From Entomortierella parvispora (Eukaryota > Mortierellomycota > Mortierellomycetes > Mortierellales > Mortierellaceae): a stretch of DNA of 64,000 bases. The first letter of the stretch is position 1. Every line of letters starts with the position of its first letter. The translations under genes were made by a program, and so were the position numbers. The stretch is taken from positions 1,426,001-1,490,000 of the forward strand of contig OY752147.1 of NCBI GenBank assembly GCA_963573315.1. The letters are read 5' to 3'. Of this stretch, positions 11,601-22,500 are shown piece after piece. The notes beneath the pieces are model-generated. The model searched no databases. It saw only the letters and a program-made list of their open reading frames with translations, and had not been told where the DNA came from.

Positions 11601-12976
11601 CTCGCAGGCGATTTGTTACCTCTTGGATTTGGTATGCCGTAGGATCCTTTGGGCTGATGATCTTGCACTTCTTTGAAGGCAATGTTGGATTCATCGGCGG
11701 TCTTGTCTTCACCGTTTGGGTCCTTTCCCTCTTCCCAACTTTGATGCGAGCCGTCAGTCGTCAAAATCCCGGCCGTACCCTCTTGGTGACCATGCTCGTT
11801 TACAACTTTTTGGCTCTTGCCAGCGTTTGGACTGTCGCCTATGCGTTCGTGCCTGTGGGCGTCTGGATGCGTGAGCGAACTGATCTGGTTCTGTTGGCCA
11901 TGCAGGCTTGCTTGTTTATTGGTATCCAGAATGCACGAGTCAACTCTTGGACTCATGTTTCGGAGACGACTAGGAGTCGCACCGCCTTCTCCACCACCCG
12001 TCTCTTGGCCAAGGTGGCCTTGGTGGGATTGATGGGTCTGTCCTTCTTGATCTGCCTCAGTCGTCTCCCTCGGTCTGCGCCTCAGCCCTATCACCCGGAA
12101 CACAAGTTGATCACGGCCGGTATCTGGACGATTCATTTCGCTATCGACAATGACATGTGGAACAGTGAGATTCGCATGCGGGACGCCATCCGGGATCTGG
12201 AGCTGGACGTGATCGGTCTTTTGGAATCGGATCTTCAGCGGATGATCATGGGCAACCGTGATCTGACCCAGTTCTTGGCCGAGGATCTCAACATGTACGC
12301 GGATTACGGTCCTGGTCCAACGAAACATACTTGGGGCTGTACCATGCTTTCAAAGTTCCCCATCAAGCGATCCTCTCATCATCTGCTGCCTTCGCCCAAG
12401 GGTGAGTTGGCCTGTGCGATCCACGCGACTTTGGATGTCTATGGTGAGGAGGTAGACGTGATTGTGTCCCACAATGGTCAGGAGGAAGATTTCAGGGATC
12501 GCCAGCTCCAAACTACAGAACTCGGACGGATCATGAGAGAATCGAACAATCCTTTCCTCTTCCTGGGTTATGTCGTGACAGAGCCAGGACCTGGCAACGA
12601 GATTTACGAGTTATTGATGGACGGTGGTCGTATGCACGATATTGAACCTACAGACTCGGATCGTTGGTGTGAATACCTGGCGTTCCGTGGTGTCAAGCGG
12701 ATCGGCTATGCTCGCATCTCCCACGGAGGCATCACCGACACTGAGATCCAGGCTGGAAAGTACCAGCTCTTGGATTCAGAGGCAAAGGCTCATTCCCGTG
12801 AACTGGATGGACACCATCGGTCCTTGTCCTTGACAGATTTCAAGAGTCTGGCTTCATACGAGCAGATTCCTGAAGAGGACGTTCCAAAGGGAATGCGATA
12901 TCCCTCCATGTTTTATGGCGAGGGTGTTCGAAACCATCGCTTCCATGTACACGACAGGCCACTCTACTATGCTTAA
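8682..12976 (+). CDS. CWH43: CWH43-type GPI-anchor lipid remodelling protein
   Basis: Exons 8682-8723, 9000-9045, 9476-9558, 9975-10059, 10173-10799 and 10875-12976 give 994 residues, close to the usual fungal length of about 950. The N-terminal third resembles PGAP2/FRAG1: [10 protein letters not shown], then [16 protein letters not shown], then SGPRLAL at exon junctions. A multi-spanning membrane region follows. The C-terminal part is an endonuclease/exonuclease/phosphatase-like domain with [53 protein letters not shown] and DRWCEY. In yeast, Cwh43 introduces ceramide into GPI anchors in the ER and affects cell wall integrity. Introns 1-3 (276, 430 and 416 bp) are longer than most here, and intron 2 ends in a T20 run before its acceptor. 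The start is supported by an ACTATG context and frame-perfect splicing. AATAAA follows the stop. Confidence 0.95.
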
Positions 12977-13305
12977 ATGGCAGCCTTCTCTTAATAACTG
13001 TATTTCAATACCCAAAATAATAAACTGAGAACTATAGATTCATAGATTCCATTCACCCCTTGCTGACCTTCAAGCAGAGCCGAGCAAAAGGTAACAACCC
13101 TTCTAAGGATCTATCCGCCGAGCCTGAGTTTTCGACCGACCAGGGTAGCCGCCTTCTACTCTCATCGCCGCTTCACATAGAAAACCAACAAAACAACACA
13201 AAAAGGGAGAACTCAGATCCACGTTTTTCAGGTCCGAAGACGAGAAGCGCACCGTACAGGTTGGTGCTTAAAGTTACATGGTCATTCAAGTCATAGTTCA
13301 ATATT
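12977..13305 (+). other. Intergenic between CWH43 and tRNA-Gly
   Basis: Holds the CWH43 3' UTR with AATAAA at 13019. An A5 run at 13200-13204 is the nearest T-run terminator for the minus-strand tRNA. Nothing else is recognised. Confidence 0.5.
13019..13024 (+). terminator. Candidate polyadenylation signal AATAAA (CWH43)
   Basis: AATAATAAA about 43 nt after the CWH43 stop. Confidence 0.6.
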
Positions 13306-13375
13306 GCGTGGTCCGGGAATCGAACCCGGGTCTACCGCGTGGCAGGCGGTAATTATACCACTAAACCAACCACGC
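13306..13375 (-). tRNA. tRNA-Gly(GCC)
   Basis: The minus strand folds into a full cloverleaf. The acceptor stem is GCGTGGT/ACCACGC, the D-arm contains TAGTGGTATAA, and the anticodon stem ACCGC/GCGGT encloses a CTGCCAC loop with anticodon GCC. The T-arm is CCGGG-TTCGATT-CCCGG, which includes the internal B box. No intron is present and CCA is not encoded. There is no T4 run directly downstream; the nearest T5 is about 100 nt away. Confidence 0.95.
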
Positions 13376-13436
13376 TTTGCTTTTTGATATTGATTGACCT
13401 TCTGAGTCTTCTTTCTTATGAAAATTTAAGACATAT

Positions 13437-13464
13437 CACGTGATCATAATAAACACGTCACGTG
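13437..13464 (-). promoter_or_regulatory. Two CACGTG E-boxes upstream of tRNA-Gly
   Basis: ATCACGTGAT at 13435-13444 and, 22 bp further, GTCACGTGCA at 13457-13466 lie 60-90 bp upstream of the minus-strand tRNA and just beyond the HRD3 stop. The second reads GCACGTGAC towards the tRNA. Confidence 0.4.
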
Positions 13465-13517
13465 CAGCTTGTGTATTTGCGTTTTTTTTTTTAATCTAAC
13501 GTTTTTGGGGCATGTCG

Positions 13518-13523
13518 TTTATT
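13518..13523 (-). terminator. Candidate polyadenylation signal AATAAA (HRD3)
   Basis: TTTATT on the plus strand, about 22 nt past the HRD3 stop on the minus strand. Confidence 0.5.
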
Positions 13524-13544
13524 GTTATTTTCTCTCATTTGGCA

Positions 13545-16500
13545 TTATCCGCCAGCTGCATAGTAGGCAAAACGACCAGGGGCGTTGGGATCTCCAGGCA
13601 AACCTTCCATAACCGGGCCTTGGTTGTTATTGTGGTTGGGTCCTTGTTGTTGGTTATTGTTATTATTATTGTTGCCTCCTGCTGCGTTAGGCCCGAATCG
13701 GAATTGGCGGACATACATCAAGTATCCAACCACCATACACAGGCCAATGATCACTAGTCCCTCCAGTAGGTCATCTTCCTCCAGCAACAATGGCTCTTCA
13801 TCTTCACCCTGGGGGCGAGGACGCTTTTGGTAGATTTCATCGTCCTGATCTGTTTCGCCATCGTCTCCTGGCCCAACCTGTTTTTGGCTCTCCCACTTCT
13901 CGAGTCCACTCTTGCTAATGGCGTCAATGTCCCAGCTGTTTCGATTTTTTGTGCCTGCTGTGTCGTCGCCAGCATCCGTTGCAGCCTCATCACTTCCACT
14001 GGCCGCAGTCGAGTCTGACGGATCAGCTCCGGTAGCCGGGGCGTTTGGTTCAGAGCTAGTCTTCCCACCGATGGACCAGAACGATCCTGTACTTTCCCCA
14101 GTTTCGCCTCCAGTCATGTAGCTCCAGATGTAGCGCGCATTGAGTTTGGCCAAAGAGAGAGTGACCGGTAGGACTGCGCCGGGATTGGTGGATAGCGACC
14201 GGTCATACCAGCGTTTCGCCAAGTGGTAATCCTAACAAAAGATTTGATGACAACCAGAGAATATGATTTAAGGAACGGCGAACATGAAAGTGACAAAGTA
14301 ATAAGAGTTCTGTAGTTATCAAAGGTTACCTTGGCGACACCGACTCCATTCTCATGCATCCATCCCAGATTCCACATAGCCATAGCTGAGTACTCTGCAT
14401 TGCCCGCAACTTGGTAGCACGCCGTAGCCTTCTTAAAGTCTGCTTCTGTTCCAATACCATGAAAGTAGTAGTCGCCCATCTTAACACGCGAATCCACATC
14501 TCCTTGGTTCGCCGATCTTGTCCAATACACCAAAGCCATTTCAAGTAGTCTTGAGGGTGAACCAAGACTGACCAACGCCGATTCTGCCATGGCCGAAAGA
14601 GCTGTCCTAGGTGAAGTAAAGGTAGCCAGATAACGCGACGTGGGCAGCTCTATTCGTTCATAGTCAAGATAGTCTGTTGGTTATTACCGTAACGTAATAG
14701 TTGCAATCAATGAAACTCCGACCCGGCTTTTGCCTACCTCGATCTAGGATCCATGCAAAATTGGACTGACCCACTTCAATGCCCTGCTCTGCAGCTTGCA
14801 GATAAGAGATGGCTGCATACTCGATGTCTCCTGCTTGGTAAGCCTCATGGGCGTCCAGGAATAAGGTATCGTCCCAATTTCCGCGTTCGGCAATGTGTTT
14901 AAAACGCTATCGCAGAAATGATTTCGATTAGACTAAAGTCGGAGAATTGTAGACCAGTAGAAGTTAACGACATATACCATCTGAGCAGACTCGCAATGCG
15001 CCTGGACACCGTGACCATAATGGTACATTTCGCCCAGATGGTAGATCGCTAGAAAGTTCCCGTTTTCAGCCGCAAGTTTGAAGAAGTTGAGCGCAGTACT
15101 GTGCGTCTTTGGGTCATCTAAACGATACAGCCAACGTATAAAGTCAGAGGATATGGATAGAAGGTAAACACCAAGTCTCCAATACATACTTGCATGCAGC
15201 AGTCCCATGTTGACCTGAGCATCGGGGTATTTGAGATCGGCGGCTTTCTTAAAGTACTCTGTAGCCTTTGTAACATCTCTCTGTAGCCCTGCAGCCCCAT
15301 TCAAATACATAGTACCTAGGCCATTGAGTGCAACAGGATTGTTCTATAGAGGTGGCAAGATGATGATCAATATGCAAGAATCTAACACATCAATTTGAAA
15401 GGAAGTGAAGGAGCACACTTACCACGAGCACGCCTTTGTTGAACCAATGCAAGGCCTGGGTCTCATCCACATCATAACCTTCGCCTCGCCAATACATTTT
15501 TCCAAGTAAAGCAGCGGTAACTCCTGCCCTCTCTGCCCTCTCTGCCTCATCAAGGTCACGCTCCATGGCCTCTTTTATGGATTTGATATCCATGTTCTTT
15601 TCTGTAAAGAAGGAATCTGCAAATAATCGCAGGTACTTTCCTGCCTCCTTGAAATCGCGCGGGATTGTTGTGCTTCCTGCAGATCCTGTATAAAAGAAAA
15701 CACCTAACTCGAACTGTACATATGGGTGGATATGAGTGGTTAGTTGACCGATTAGCCCCGTAGAACACACCGTTCAAATGTTCAAATATTCAAAAGTATA
15801 GTTCTTGGTATTCACCTGAGATAATCTTGCTTCGGCATCGTTACCAAGGGCTTTGTACCGGCGGTAATCCATGAAGTCTCCAATGTTGGTGAACATAGAA
15901 GTTTTGGGCGCACCCGGACCGCTCGCGCCTGCACCGTAAGTGCCGCCATCGTTGTCTGTCAATCTAGCCTTAATTGGAGGCATGGTGCGACCGAGAGGGG
16001 GCCCTGCCATATACATTGCATATGCTTTGTCTGCCGCTCGTTTATAATAAAAAACGGAATGTTGACAGCTCTTTGAAGTGCCAATACCCAGCATATGCTT
16101 GTACCCCATCGTAAGTTCCGCTGCAGTACTGTTCCCTAGGGCAGCGAAAGTTGTATAAAGTACGGCTTTGGCTTCGTCGCGCTCAACAACATTTCCAAGG
16201 CCCGTGGAGTACATGAACCCAACCATTTGCTGCGCCGTTGCATTTCCCGAGCGGTCAGCCAGGGCTGCATACATGTCGAAAGCCTGGCGCAAATCACGCT
16301 TCGCCTTGTATTGCCCATGCTGTATAGAAGAGAAAGAGAGAAAAGAGACGGGAGTTAGACGCTCGATATTTCGGTATTTTTGTTGAATACTGCAGGCAAG
16401 AATGCTTACGAAATGAATGTTGGCCAAGGTCCACAAGGCATCGTCATTTCCATGGTCATAGCCAGCTTGCAGAAGCAGCTCCATAGCTTTGGCTACCATG

Positions 16501-17135
16501 GGATCTCTATGACGTTTTGGGGTCAAATTTGCTGTTGTCGACTCCTGTGTTCCTTCAGACGATTTTTCTGGGGTTGACGGTGTCGAGCTGAAGAACGACA
16601 TGAATCCTTGTGTGACCAATCTTAGGGCTGTAGGAAGGATCCCTTTTTGCTTTTGAAGCTCATCAGAAAGTAGAGTCCTCACAAATGACGACTGTTGGGG
16701 GACGAACACGCGTTGATGGACTGTGACCGATGACGATGCTAGTAGTTGGACGGCCTCCTCAAAGAGCCGGTTTCCTGAATGCAAAGGATGGACTGTCAAG
16801 TTCTATCTCTGGAGTTCCAACAGCCAAGACAAGGCTCGCTACATCCAGGAAAACACAGGTCACTTACCCTGCATTTGATTGTCCTGACCCTGATCAGCTG
16901 TAGTATCTTGGAACTTTTCGACCTCCAGATTTGTTCCTGTATGAAAAGTGTTTTGGCCCGAGGGTTCGGTAGCACTTGCAACCAAAGCTACTGCTACAAG
17001 GACTGCAAAAATAGACGGAAGTAAGGAGATGAGGTTGTTGTACAGCTGGCATTACTGCATCTGGGGTTGATTCAAGACAGGGACCGTACCTGTGCATCCG
17101 AAGATTACCCGTCGGCGCATGTTTTTTGGGGCCAT
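13545..17135 (-). CDS. HRD3: HRD3/SEL1L-type ERAD ubiquitin-ligase partner (Sel1 repeats)
   Basis: Ten exons on the minus strand: 17135-17090, 17002-16868, 16774-16410, 16319-15816, 15713-15423, 15343-15190, 15117-14978, 14906-14738, 14673-14330 and 14231-13545. They encode 944 residues. The N-terminus MAPKNMRRR followed by a Val/Ala-rich core is a signal peptide split by intron 1. Sel1-like repeats fill the lumenal part ([78 protein letters not shown]). An acidic Ser-rich linker, one membrane span at about 874-890 (LVIIGLCMVVGYLMYV) and an Asn/Gln-rich cytosolic tail follow. In yeast and animals this protein stabilises the HRD1 ligase and recruits misfolded glycoproteins for ER-associated degradation. 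The 90-bp intron 3 is a multiple of three, so the frame reads through it. The assignment is strong. Confidence 0.95.
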
Positions 17136-17521
17136 GGTCGAAGGGTGGGCTTATGCGTAGTTGCCCAAAGGAGGGAAGAGAGGGAAAGACTGGAGAATGC
17201 AGACGGCCGTTGCTCCTGCGGCCAGTGGAAAAAAAAGGAGAAAGCAGAGGAGAGTGATGAGTGATGAGGGGCAATCCCTGGGGGAGGACCGTGGATGGGA
17301 GCGTGAATGAATGAATGAATGAATGAATGGATGGATGGAAAGGAGAGGATGGATGGGGGAACACACAGAGCACCGAACAACGCTGGCGAGCAGGGACTGG
17401 CTGGGATGCGCTGGTGGCGTGACTGCTGCTTCTTCTCGCGTGCAATGGCGCGCGTCGTGTGTCGTTCTTTCGTTCTTTCGTTCTTTCTTTATTATGTACA
17501 TCCCGGTACAATCCCTTTTCT
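17136..17521 (-). other. HRD3 promoter region with TGAA/TGGA microsatellite
   Basis: No gene is seen. It holds (TGAA)6(TGGA)3 at 17304-17337 and a TTCTTTCG repeat at 17464-17490. It separates HRD3 from the 3' end of the next minus-strand gene. Confidence 0.6.
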
Positions 17522-18931
17522 TCATTCCGTATCGCCTCCAGAGAACTCACAGAGGCTGGACTCGACCCTGTGGGCCTCGAGCCAATCTTGGAAAGTGGAT
17601 GCCCTCGGAGTGTGTCGATATATATATGGAGAGCGGATGTCATGTCTTCTGGAAGGTGGCCTTGTAATGGCCATGTCTCCTTCTGCTTCGACGGGGTCGA
17701 GACCTCTGGGCCAAAGTTGTCGCCCCATGGATCGCTTCTCACCGCCTTTGAAGTACTGATGGTATTGGTGCAGGTCCGACTGCCATTGTAGTTTCTCGCT
17801 ACCTCGCTTTGTGGGTTCTTCGCCCTGTCGAAGCTCTGTCCTAATCATTTCCAACTTCCGTATACGATCTATGATCATTTGCATTTTCCGCCGACCACTC
17901 ATTGATTCGATTCTCGATAATAAGGCGTGCTCCTTTTGACGACCATTGGGTTCAACTGTGGATGGAGTGACCTTGGTCGACAGCCGCTGCGCCGGCAGTA
18001 CTGGTGATTTGATGGAAAAGGACATGGACATGGATAAGGAGGACCGGAGCGAATGTGGTGCGGTTGGGCTGTCTATTGTTTCTGAAGTATGTGGCTCTCC
18101 AGACGTATGAGGGCTGCCAACAGCTTTACAATGAGCTGGTATGTACGAGATATGATGAGTTTCGTTCAATGGACCCGTCTCGGCAGGAATGGCAGAAGGA
18201 AGAGCGAGAGGCGACATGAGGGAGGATGACAACGACCTTGGTGTGGAGAGTGATGACGACCTTGGTGTGGAGAGTGATGACGACCTTGATGTGGAGGATG
18301 TTAATTGAAAATCCCAATCGTCGTTCTTAAAGCGTTCCCGTCTTGTTTTGCAGCGGTACGTCCCTTCAAAGCAGACTTCTTGTCCGGACACAAAGGGAGC
18401 TTGACAGTGTGTATGACGTGTAAGAATCTGCGCTACCTCTTTATCAAATTCCAGATCGCAGCTGTTCTCGATATTCTCTACGTGAGGGCCATAATGTAGT
18501 CGATAAGGATACTCCGGGGTCAGAAAAGAAGAGTCGCTAAGTGTGTCCGTCGCGGGATCCGTAGAATCAAGGTAATAAAAGCCTGCCTGCAATTTCTGCT
18601 GTCGATGATGGATGGCGCCGACAGCGTCCTGTGCTCGTCTCACAGACTCTGTCAGCTCCTGAACTGTGTCTTCCAGCGCAGCAGCGATGATGGAGGCCGA
18701 CTGTCTTTCTGATGGTGCACTGTGTTCTTGTCGACTATCTTCAATTGGTACTTTTCTCTTGATCCAAGGAAGCTTCAGCTTCAAAGCTCTACTTGTTTTT
18801 AGCACTTTGGAACCGCCTCCAGTAGTGGGTCGAGTTTTCCTGGGTTCGTCTGTGCATGAGGAACTTGGAATAGGGCGTACAGTGAGAGAGAAAACAGCCT
18901 TGAGGCGGCTTTTGAGATCTGAGAAGACCAT
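17522..18931 (-). CDS. Hypothetical Ser-rich protein
   Basis: A single open frame of 469 residues if it starts at the ATG at 18931 (MVFSDLKSRLKAVFS, in a CACTATGG context). The frame stays open to about 19138, and ATGs near 19099 and 19036 are possible alternatives. An N-terminal basic segment is followed by a short coiled-coil-like stretch (AALEDTVQELTESVRRAQDA). The middle has Cys residues (CDLEF, HTHCQAPF, CFEGTYRCK) and an STPRSSSL tandem repeat. The C-terminal part is helical and basic (RRKMQMIIDRIRKLEMIRTELRQ). I recognise no family, signal peptide or membrane span. Normal composition and length support a real gene. Confidence 0.65.
   Translation of the reverse strand: MVFSDLKSRLKAVFSLTVRPIPSSSCTDEPRKTRPTTGGGSKVLKTSRALKLKLPWIKRKVPIEDSRQEHSAPSERQSASIIAAALEDTVQELTESVRRAQDAVGAIHHRQQKLQAGFYYLDSTDPATDTLSDSSFLTPEYPYRLHYGPHVENIENSCDLEFDKEVAQILTRHTHCQAPFVSGQEVCFEGTYRCKTRRERFKNDDWDFQLTSSTSRSSSLSTPRSSSLSTPRSLSSSLMSPLALPSAIPAETGPLNETHHISYIPAHCKAVGSPHTSGEPHTSETIDSPTAPHSLRSSLSMSMSFSIKSPVLPAQRLSTKVTPSTVEPNGRQKEHALLSRIESMSGRRKMQMIIDRIRKLEMIRTELRQGEEPTKRGSEKLQWQSDLHQYHQYFKGGEKRSMGRQLWPRGLDPVEAEGDMAITRPPSRRHDIRSPYIYRHTPRASTFQDWLEAHRVESSLCEFSGGDTE
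18240..18287 (-). repeat. 24-bp tandem repeat encoding STPRSSSL
   Basis: Two exact 24-bp copies plus flanking partial copies inside the orphan gene. They add whole octapeptides rich in Ser and Pro-directed phosphorylation-like TP sites. Confidence 0.85.
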
Positions 18932-19572
18932 AGTGGGTGCACAGCTTGTCTGAGTTGTGAAAGTACAAATATCAGAAGGGAAAGGAAAGAGGGTATTCTT
19001 AGGGGAAGGTGGGGTGGAGAGGCAAAGGTACCTCATCCCAGCAACATATATTGCGGTACAAGGTCTAAACCTCAAGAAGCTATCGGTGACTTTGACCATA
19101 ACTCTGTCTCCTTCAAAGACCGACTGATCTTGGAACAAAGACGTCTCCTTGTTGGAGCAGAATATTTAACATCCATAGTACGCGCGTTTCAGGGCTGAAA
19201 GAGCGCCTCCGAAAGACACATTCACCTCCCTTCTGCTCGCTTCGAGATTACAACAGGAAGGTCTACCCATTCCTTGCGCCACCAACCTCTCCACAAGCAA
19301 ACCACTAGCGCCCCCTTAACTACACCGAAGCGTGTTGCACTGGTCAACATAGTCAGGGCTGTGCCGTTTTCCCCCCCGCATTCCACACTTGCGTGACTGA
19401 TGAAGGCTGAACTGGAATGGCCTTAAATTACTTGACACTCCTCATATGCGAAGAAGATCATCCTCAACTTCCTTTCTCCCCACTGTTCTTTCTTTCTATC
19501 TCTTTTATCTCTTCGGCGTTCTGAGTACTCCCCTACCCTGCTCTAAAGGAAGCAAGGAAACACCGCAACATA
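18932..19572. other. Divergent intergenic region between the orphan gene and MFS transporter
   Basis: Shared upstream region of two divergent genes. A short C7 run lies near 19371, and the last 130 bp before the MFS start are pyrimidine-rich. The orphan gene may begin somewhat inside this span if an upstream ATG is used. Confidence 0.5.
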
Positions 19573-22500
19573 ATGGCCCATTCATCTCGTTCAATTGCAG
19601 GTCCAGGACCGAATCCCGATCGCGTCTCCAACTTGTTCACTGCTTCCTCTCCCCCACGGATAATCTCAAAGAACAAGGCTGGCCCTCTTTCCAGATCTCC
19701 CGAACGATCTCCCTCTCGCATCTATGGCTCTATATCTTCTCAGTCATCTCCACCTCCACCTCCCCCTGTTACTCAACCCCGCCGACACACGGATACGAAC
19801 CTGGTTATTTTAGAACCAGACATGATGGAACCTTTCACTCACCCTTCCTCAAAGACCATGACAACAACTCACCGCCCATTGGTCTCTCAACTCTCCCAAC
19901 CTCATCCGTCTTTATCCTCGACTGCTCCGGTCTTGTCACCGAGTTCAAATTCTGCTCCTGGGCCTGTCTCCACACCGACATCACGCGCGTCTACTCCACT
20001 ACCGCCCATGGTCCGAGGCCTTACCTTTGTATTGGTTCGAATTCTTCTATTCCCCAAGACAGTTTTTGTTAGAGGTGTGGTGGTTGGACGTGGCTGTTTA
20101 AACAGACTCGGGTTAACTCAGATACACAGGAGCGCCGGAGGTCGACGTCCTCATCGCCATTATCATCCTCATCAACAAGGTCGTCAACGCCACCACTACC
20201 GGTCTTACCAGCAGTCATCCGGTAGTGGCCCTGAGACTGGTGGATCAGAGGATCGGTTGTCATCTTACCGTACACGACAACAACCTCGACGACTTGGGCA
20301 CCCCGCTTCTACCTCCCGATCCAGATCACGATCTCGAGGGGAAGACTATCCACGTCTATCTGCTGGGTCAGGGCGTGAGAACGGCAATGGCAGCAGCGGC
20401 GGAACCATTTCCAAAGAGCAGGGCAGTTGCTGGTCATGGTTCAAAAACAGCTACAATGTTCAAGTGGCCATGATTTGCCTCTGTCTAACGGGGGAATCTT
20501 TTGCACAATCAGTAATGTGTCCATTCCTGTACTACATGGTCCGGGATTTCCATGTGGGTCCTGATATCTGGATTGGTTACTATGCAGGATTGCTTTGGAC
20601 AGGATTCTGGGGTGCCAACCTATGCACGACATTACTTTGGGGCCATCTTTCCGGTAACTGAACCCCCCGCCCTCCTGCTGCAGAGTACAATCCAAGCTAA
20701 CTTTTGATTTTGTGCTCTGCTGCATTAGATAAGTATGGTCGGAAGACGATTTTGTTGTTTGGGCTATTCACGACCAGCATGAGCACCCTCGGCCTCGGAC
20801 TGTCTACTTGTTATCATGACGCAATGTGGGCATTGGTTATTCAAGGGGCTTGCACTGGATTGGTCCCAGTTTCCAAGTGTTCCATTGGAGAGTTAGCCAA
20901 CCGAAAGCAGCGTCTCCATGATGCAGAACGATTGCTCGCCAAGGCGCAGATGGATGGACGACTCTTTAATTCAGAGGAGGCAGCAAATGAAAAGTCACTG
21001 GATGTGGAGGGAGCTGAAGAGCTGGAAACTGAGAACGGAGTTTGGTGCTCGGACCCAGATTGCACCGAGGGCATCGAGGGCCACGGTTCGAGACCGGACC
21101 AAAGAATTGCCCCTCCAGTCAAAGCCCAAGTGGACTACGCGGCCAAGGGCTATTCGGCCTTGGTGATTGCCCTTGCTCTCGGTGCAGCGCGTAAAGTTGC
21201 GGGGACGCGTGTTGTCTTTTGGAAGGTTTCTACTCCGCCATGACAGCTAATCCTGAATATTACCTTGTGTCAATGATTCGTAGTTGGACCGCTTGCAGGA
21301 GGAAGTCTGGCCAGGAAGCACATTCATGGATTTGATTCCTACCCTTACTTTGCGCCGTGCCTCTTGGCTGCGTCAGTTGGGATGTTCATCACAGGCATCG
21401 TAGCACTTATGTTGAACGAGACTAATCCGAAATGGTCAAAACCAACAGAGTATGAGAATCTACTAGAGGTACAGACCAGAGCTACGTCAATGTACCTCCG
21501 TGAGACCATCGCCCCGCCAACTATCCGCGGTCGATCAGGGTATGAACAAAGTCGTCGATACAGAGAAACCACAGGAGTTGCGTCTGGAGTCACTGCAGAA
21601 TCATCTTTCAATGGCGGCATCACGTGCGAAGACAAGACTGACCTTGGTGAGGCAGAAGACAAAGCTGTTTCCACGAACGAGACTCGATCCAGACTTCGGC
21701 TGCAGGAAGGAACCTCAAATCCAGCAGCGGCTTGCACGTGTCCACCAACAGCTCATTCTCGTGCGCCATCCAAGGTGTTGCCAACGCGATCCATCTTGTC
21801 GCCAGCAACCGAACTATATTTGATCCTCACCATTTACACGCTTTTGGTGTTGACATCGATCCTCGGCAGCGAGTTTGTCATGCTCTATACTCAGAGTCCC
21901 GTCCTCCGTGGTGGGCTTGAGTTTTCCGCAAAGGCTTTGGGACAGGTCCTGACGATGCGTGGTATTTTGAAGCTGACCTTTAACCTCTTTGGCTATCCAT
22001 GGATGGTGAAACGAGCCGGTCTTTTGAATTGCTTGCGAATTGGTATCGTTGCGATCGGATCCGTCTCTGTTCTTGGACTGGGCTGGTTTGTCCCATGGAG
22101 CGTCGAGAGTGAGAACATGAGACTCTCAGCTATCCCAGGGGAAGAGCACGCTAAGCCCATGGGCGGAAGCAGTGAGAGGTCACCCGTGGGAATGACTGCT
22201 ATCTTGCTGTGCCTGAGTCTAATTTCAGTGGGAGATGTTCTCGGCTACATCTCCGTGCTTGTTCTGGTAAGAAATTGCGCTTCTTTGTACATGCCTGACC
22301 CTCTGTCTTGCGCTGACCTCCTTTTGAGAAAAGAACGAATCAAAAAGATACTTGATTTCCAAGCGTTTAACCGTCCTCCTGTCTCTGCTTTCTTTTCATG
22401 TGCGCCTTAAGTTTGGAAAGAGTGCAGATCGACTGAAGGGTGGAGACAGGACAGTGAATACCGAAGGATCAAATCAACAACAAGGCGGGAGTGGTGTGCT

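Noticed and set aside
11309-12328. 339-codon minus-strand frame opposite CWH43
   Set aside because: Shadow of the conserved CWH43 exon; the plus frame has clear family motifs.
18932-19138. Upstream extension of the orphan gene to 19138
   Set aside because: The frame is open but begins without ATG at that point, and the ATG at 18931 has the best context; left as an uncertainty.
20130-20410. Hydrophobic alternative frame (VDVLIAIIILINKVV) as an extra membrane helix of the MFS protein
   Set aside because: It is not connected in frame to the transporter and lies in or across a probable intron; the Ser-rich frame fits the flanks better.
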